From: Hydractinia symbiolongicarpus
Taxonomy: Eukaryota; Cnidaria; Hydrozoa; Anthoathecata; Hydractiniidae
DNA length: 64,000 nucleotides
Assembly (NCBI RefSeq): GCF_029227915.1
Contig: NC_079878.1
Span: 17,858,001-17,922,000 of the forward strand
Reading direction: 5' to 3'
Of this stretch, positions 62,205 through 64,000 are shown in pieces. The position numbers were made by a program, and so were the translations under genes. Each line of letters begins with the position of its first letter. The stretch's first letter is position 1. The notes under the pieces are model-generated. The model was not told where the DNA came from and did no database searches. It saw nothing but the letters and a program-made list of their open reading frames with translations.

Positions 62205-64000
62205 ATGACGCATCAAGTCGTTTTCCATTCCTCAATAGCCATAGAACACCATCAACTACATGCACAGTTTTCTAAATGCTGTAATACGGCTTTTTGCAGC
62301 CTAACAGGGATCTTACAAGTAAATCACGTGTTCCAGGAGCCTAGGCAGGTGAGGATCGGTCTGATCCTTCCCCTCTCAATGGACTACGACGCCTTAAGTC
62401 GTTTTCCATTCCACAATGGCCATAGAACACCGTCAAGTACGTGCACAGTCTTCCAAAAGGTTATAATATGGCCTTTTGCAGCCTAATAAGAGCCTAACAC
62501 GTAAATAACGACCTTCCCGGAGCCCAGACTTGTTGCCATAGGTCTAGTCCTTTCACACTCTATGAACTACGACGCCTCAAATCGTTTTTCATTCTGCAAT
62601 GGCCATAGAACACCATCAACTGCATGCACGGCCTTCTAAAATTTGTAGTACGGTCTTTTGCAGCCTAATAGGTGCCTTATTTGTCAATTACGTGCTTCTA
62701 CGAGCATAGACCGGTGAGGATTGGTTCAGTCTTTCCACTCTTAATGGACTACGACGTTTCAAGTGGTTTTCCATTCCGCAATGGCCATGGAACACCGTCA
62801 AATACGTGCACAATCTTCTAAAGGATATAATACGGCCTATTGCAGGCTAATAAGGGTCTTTCACGTAAATGACGTGCTTCTACGAGCATAAACAGGTGGC
62901 CACAGGTATAGTCCTTGCACTCTTAATCGACTACGACGCGTCAAGTCGTTTTCCATTCCTCAGTGGCCATAGAACACCATCAACTACGTGCCCAAACTTC
63001 TAAAGCTTATAATACGGCCTTTTGCAGCCTAATAAGGGCCTTATACGTGAATGACGTGCTTCTACGAGCATAGACCGGTGAGGATCGGTTCAGTCTTTCC
63101 ACTCTCAATGGACTGCGACGTCTCAAGTCGTTTTCCATTCCGCAATGGCCATAGAACACCGTCAAGTACGTGCACAGTCTTCCAAAAGGTTATAATACGG
63201 CCTTTTGCAGCCTAATAAAGGCCTTACACGTAAATGACGTGCTTCTACGAGCATAGACAGGTGGCCATAGGTCTAGTCCTTGCACTCTTAATGGACTACG
63301 ACGCATCAAGTCGTTTTCCAGTCCTCAATAGCCATAGAACACCGTCAAGTACGTGCACAGTCTTCCAAAACGTTATTATACGGCCTTTTGTTGTCGAATA
63401 AAGGCCTTTCACGTAAATGACGTGCTTCTACGAGCATAGACCGGCGGGGATCAGTCTAGTCCTTTCACACTCTATGAACTACGACGCCTCAAATCGTTTT
63501 CTATTCCGCAATGGCCATAGAACACCGTCAAGTACGTGCACAAACTTCTAAAGGTTATAATACGGCCTTTTGCAGCCTAATAACAGCCTAACACGTAAAT
63601 CACGACCTTCCCGGAGCCCAGACTTGTTGCCATAGGTCTAGTCCTTTCACTCATCATGGACTACGACGCCTCAAGTCGTTTTTCATTCTGCAATGGCCAT
63701 AGAACACCATCAACTGCATGCACGGCCTTCTAAAATTTGTAGTACGGTCTTTTGCAGCCTAATAGGGCCTTATACGTGAATGACGTGCTTCTGCGAGCAT
63801 AGACAGGTGGCCATAGGTCTAGTCCTTGCACTCTTAATGGACTATGACGCATCAAGTCGTTTTCCATTCCTCAATAGCCATAGAACACCATCAACTACAT
63901 GCACAGTCTTCTAAATGCTGTAATACGGCTTTTTGCAGCCTAACAGGGATCTTACAAGTAAATCACGTGTTCCAGGAGCCTAGACAGGTGAGGATCGGTC
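62205..64000. repeat. Right end: long-range copies of the 57.8-59.2 kb section
   Basis: The part 61920-63040 matches 58100-59220 at an offset of about 3817, including the rare AATAGGTGCCTTATTTGTC at about 58852 and 62668. The part 63240-64000 matches 57780-58545 at an offset of about 5455, including GTTGTCGAATAAAGGCCTTTC and GCTTCTGCGAGCATAG. Both derive from one neighbourhood, so this end is made of overlapping segmental copies. Confidence 0.75.

Larger units (their letters stand above)
35595..64000. repeat. Five-monomer higher-order repeat section (about 910-bp period)
   Basis: Five variants recur in fixed order. The first has TATGACGCATCAAG and CTAACAGGGATCTTAC, the second CAAAA(A/G)GTTATAAT, the third GCTGTCGAATAAAGG, the fourth GGCGGGGATCAGTCTAG with ACAAACTTC, and the fifth GCATGCACGGCCTTC. 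The stretch 36179-37088 is a complete example. The first variant recurs at spacings of 909-911 (36179/37089, 45100/46011, 47285/48194, 49833/50742/51651, 54749/55658, 58388/59298). Elsewhere one or more members are lost, swapped or duplicated, giving spacings that are other multiples of about 182. The array runs off the window end in mid-monomer. Confidence 0.85.

Noticed and set aside
8559-64000. Dozens of 60-128 codon open frames on both strands, many starting MAIEH or MTHQVVFHSS
   Set aside because: They are readings of the satellite. The monomer is about 182 bases, not a multiple of three, so the frame changes with every repeat. Similar frames are open on both strands and small indels between copies are not frame-preserving.
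4528-64000. CRISPR-like array of regularly spaced repeats
   Set aside because: The repeats are contiguous monomers of about 182 bases with no unique spacers, and the window is eukaryotic.
8640-64000. Hammerhead ribozyme in the satellite, as known from some animal satellites
   Set aside because: I looked on both strands for the CTGATGA and GAAA core elements in the right order. CTGATCC and isolated GAAA occur but the core does not.
8640-64000. CENP-B box in the monomer
   Set aside because: No match to the TTCG-N4-A-N2-CGGG pattern was seen in the consensus on either strand.

Overview
The window is eukaryotic DNA, most likely from a marine invertebrate. Cnidarian is my best guess, because both gene-bearing segments resemble repeat families I associate with cnidarian genomes, but this is recollection and no search was run. 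I see no host housekeeping gene, rRNA or tRNA.

Region 1 (1-4496) is a decayed piece of a Polinton/Maverick-like (adintovirus-like) mobile element. A SAP-like protein gene runs leftward out of the window (486-1, minus). A 350-base spacer with palindromes and short repeats follows. A rightward cluster (839-3182) holds a one-helix membrane protein, a small hydrophobic protein, an HNH-like Cys-knuckle reading frame with in-frame stops, a zinc-ribbon protein and an acidic protein with frameshifts. A leftward pair (4496-3129, minus) holds a small membrane protein and a DDE integrase. The integrase keeps its D, D and E codons with D-35-E spacing but is broken by frameshifts. Polymerase, ATPase, protease and capsid genes are not in view.

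Region 2 (about 4528 to 64000) is one tandem satellite array of an approximately 182-bp monomer, roughly 300 copies. It begins within about 30 bases of the last element gene. The left edge (4.5-12 kb) is diverged and carries a 1.04-kb duplication with an AT-rich insert. From 12.4 to 23.6 kb a higher-order unit of 6604 bp repeats. From 23.6 to 35.6 kb there are smaller duplications of 1366, 1521 and 1091 bp. From 35.6 kb to the end a five-monomer higher-order repeat of about 910 bp dominates, overlaid by 2003-, 909- and 547-bp duplications. Monomers share short dyad-symmetric motifs, three of which are adjacent and share bases.

Region 3 (about 7106-8630) is an AT-rich island inside the array. 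It has two ORFs: a protein with a winged-helix-like N-terminal half and a coiled-coil tail, and an SGNH/GDSL-hydrolase-like protein broken by two frameshifts. It appears to be inserted within a single monomer.

The many 60-128 codon open frames across the satellite are by-products of the repeat on both strands, not genes. The most noteworthy points are the element-satellite junction, the gene island in the array, the nested higher-order structure and the conserved dyads. I found no convincing new enzymatic or defence system.
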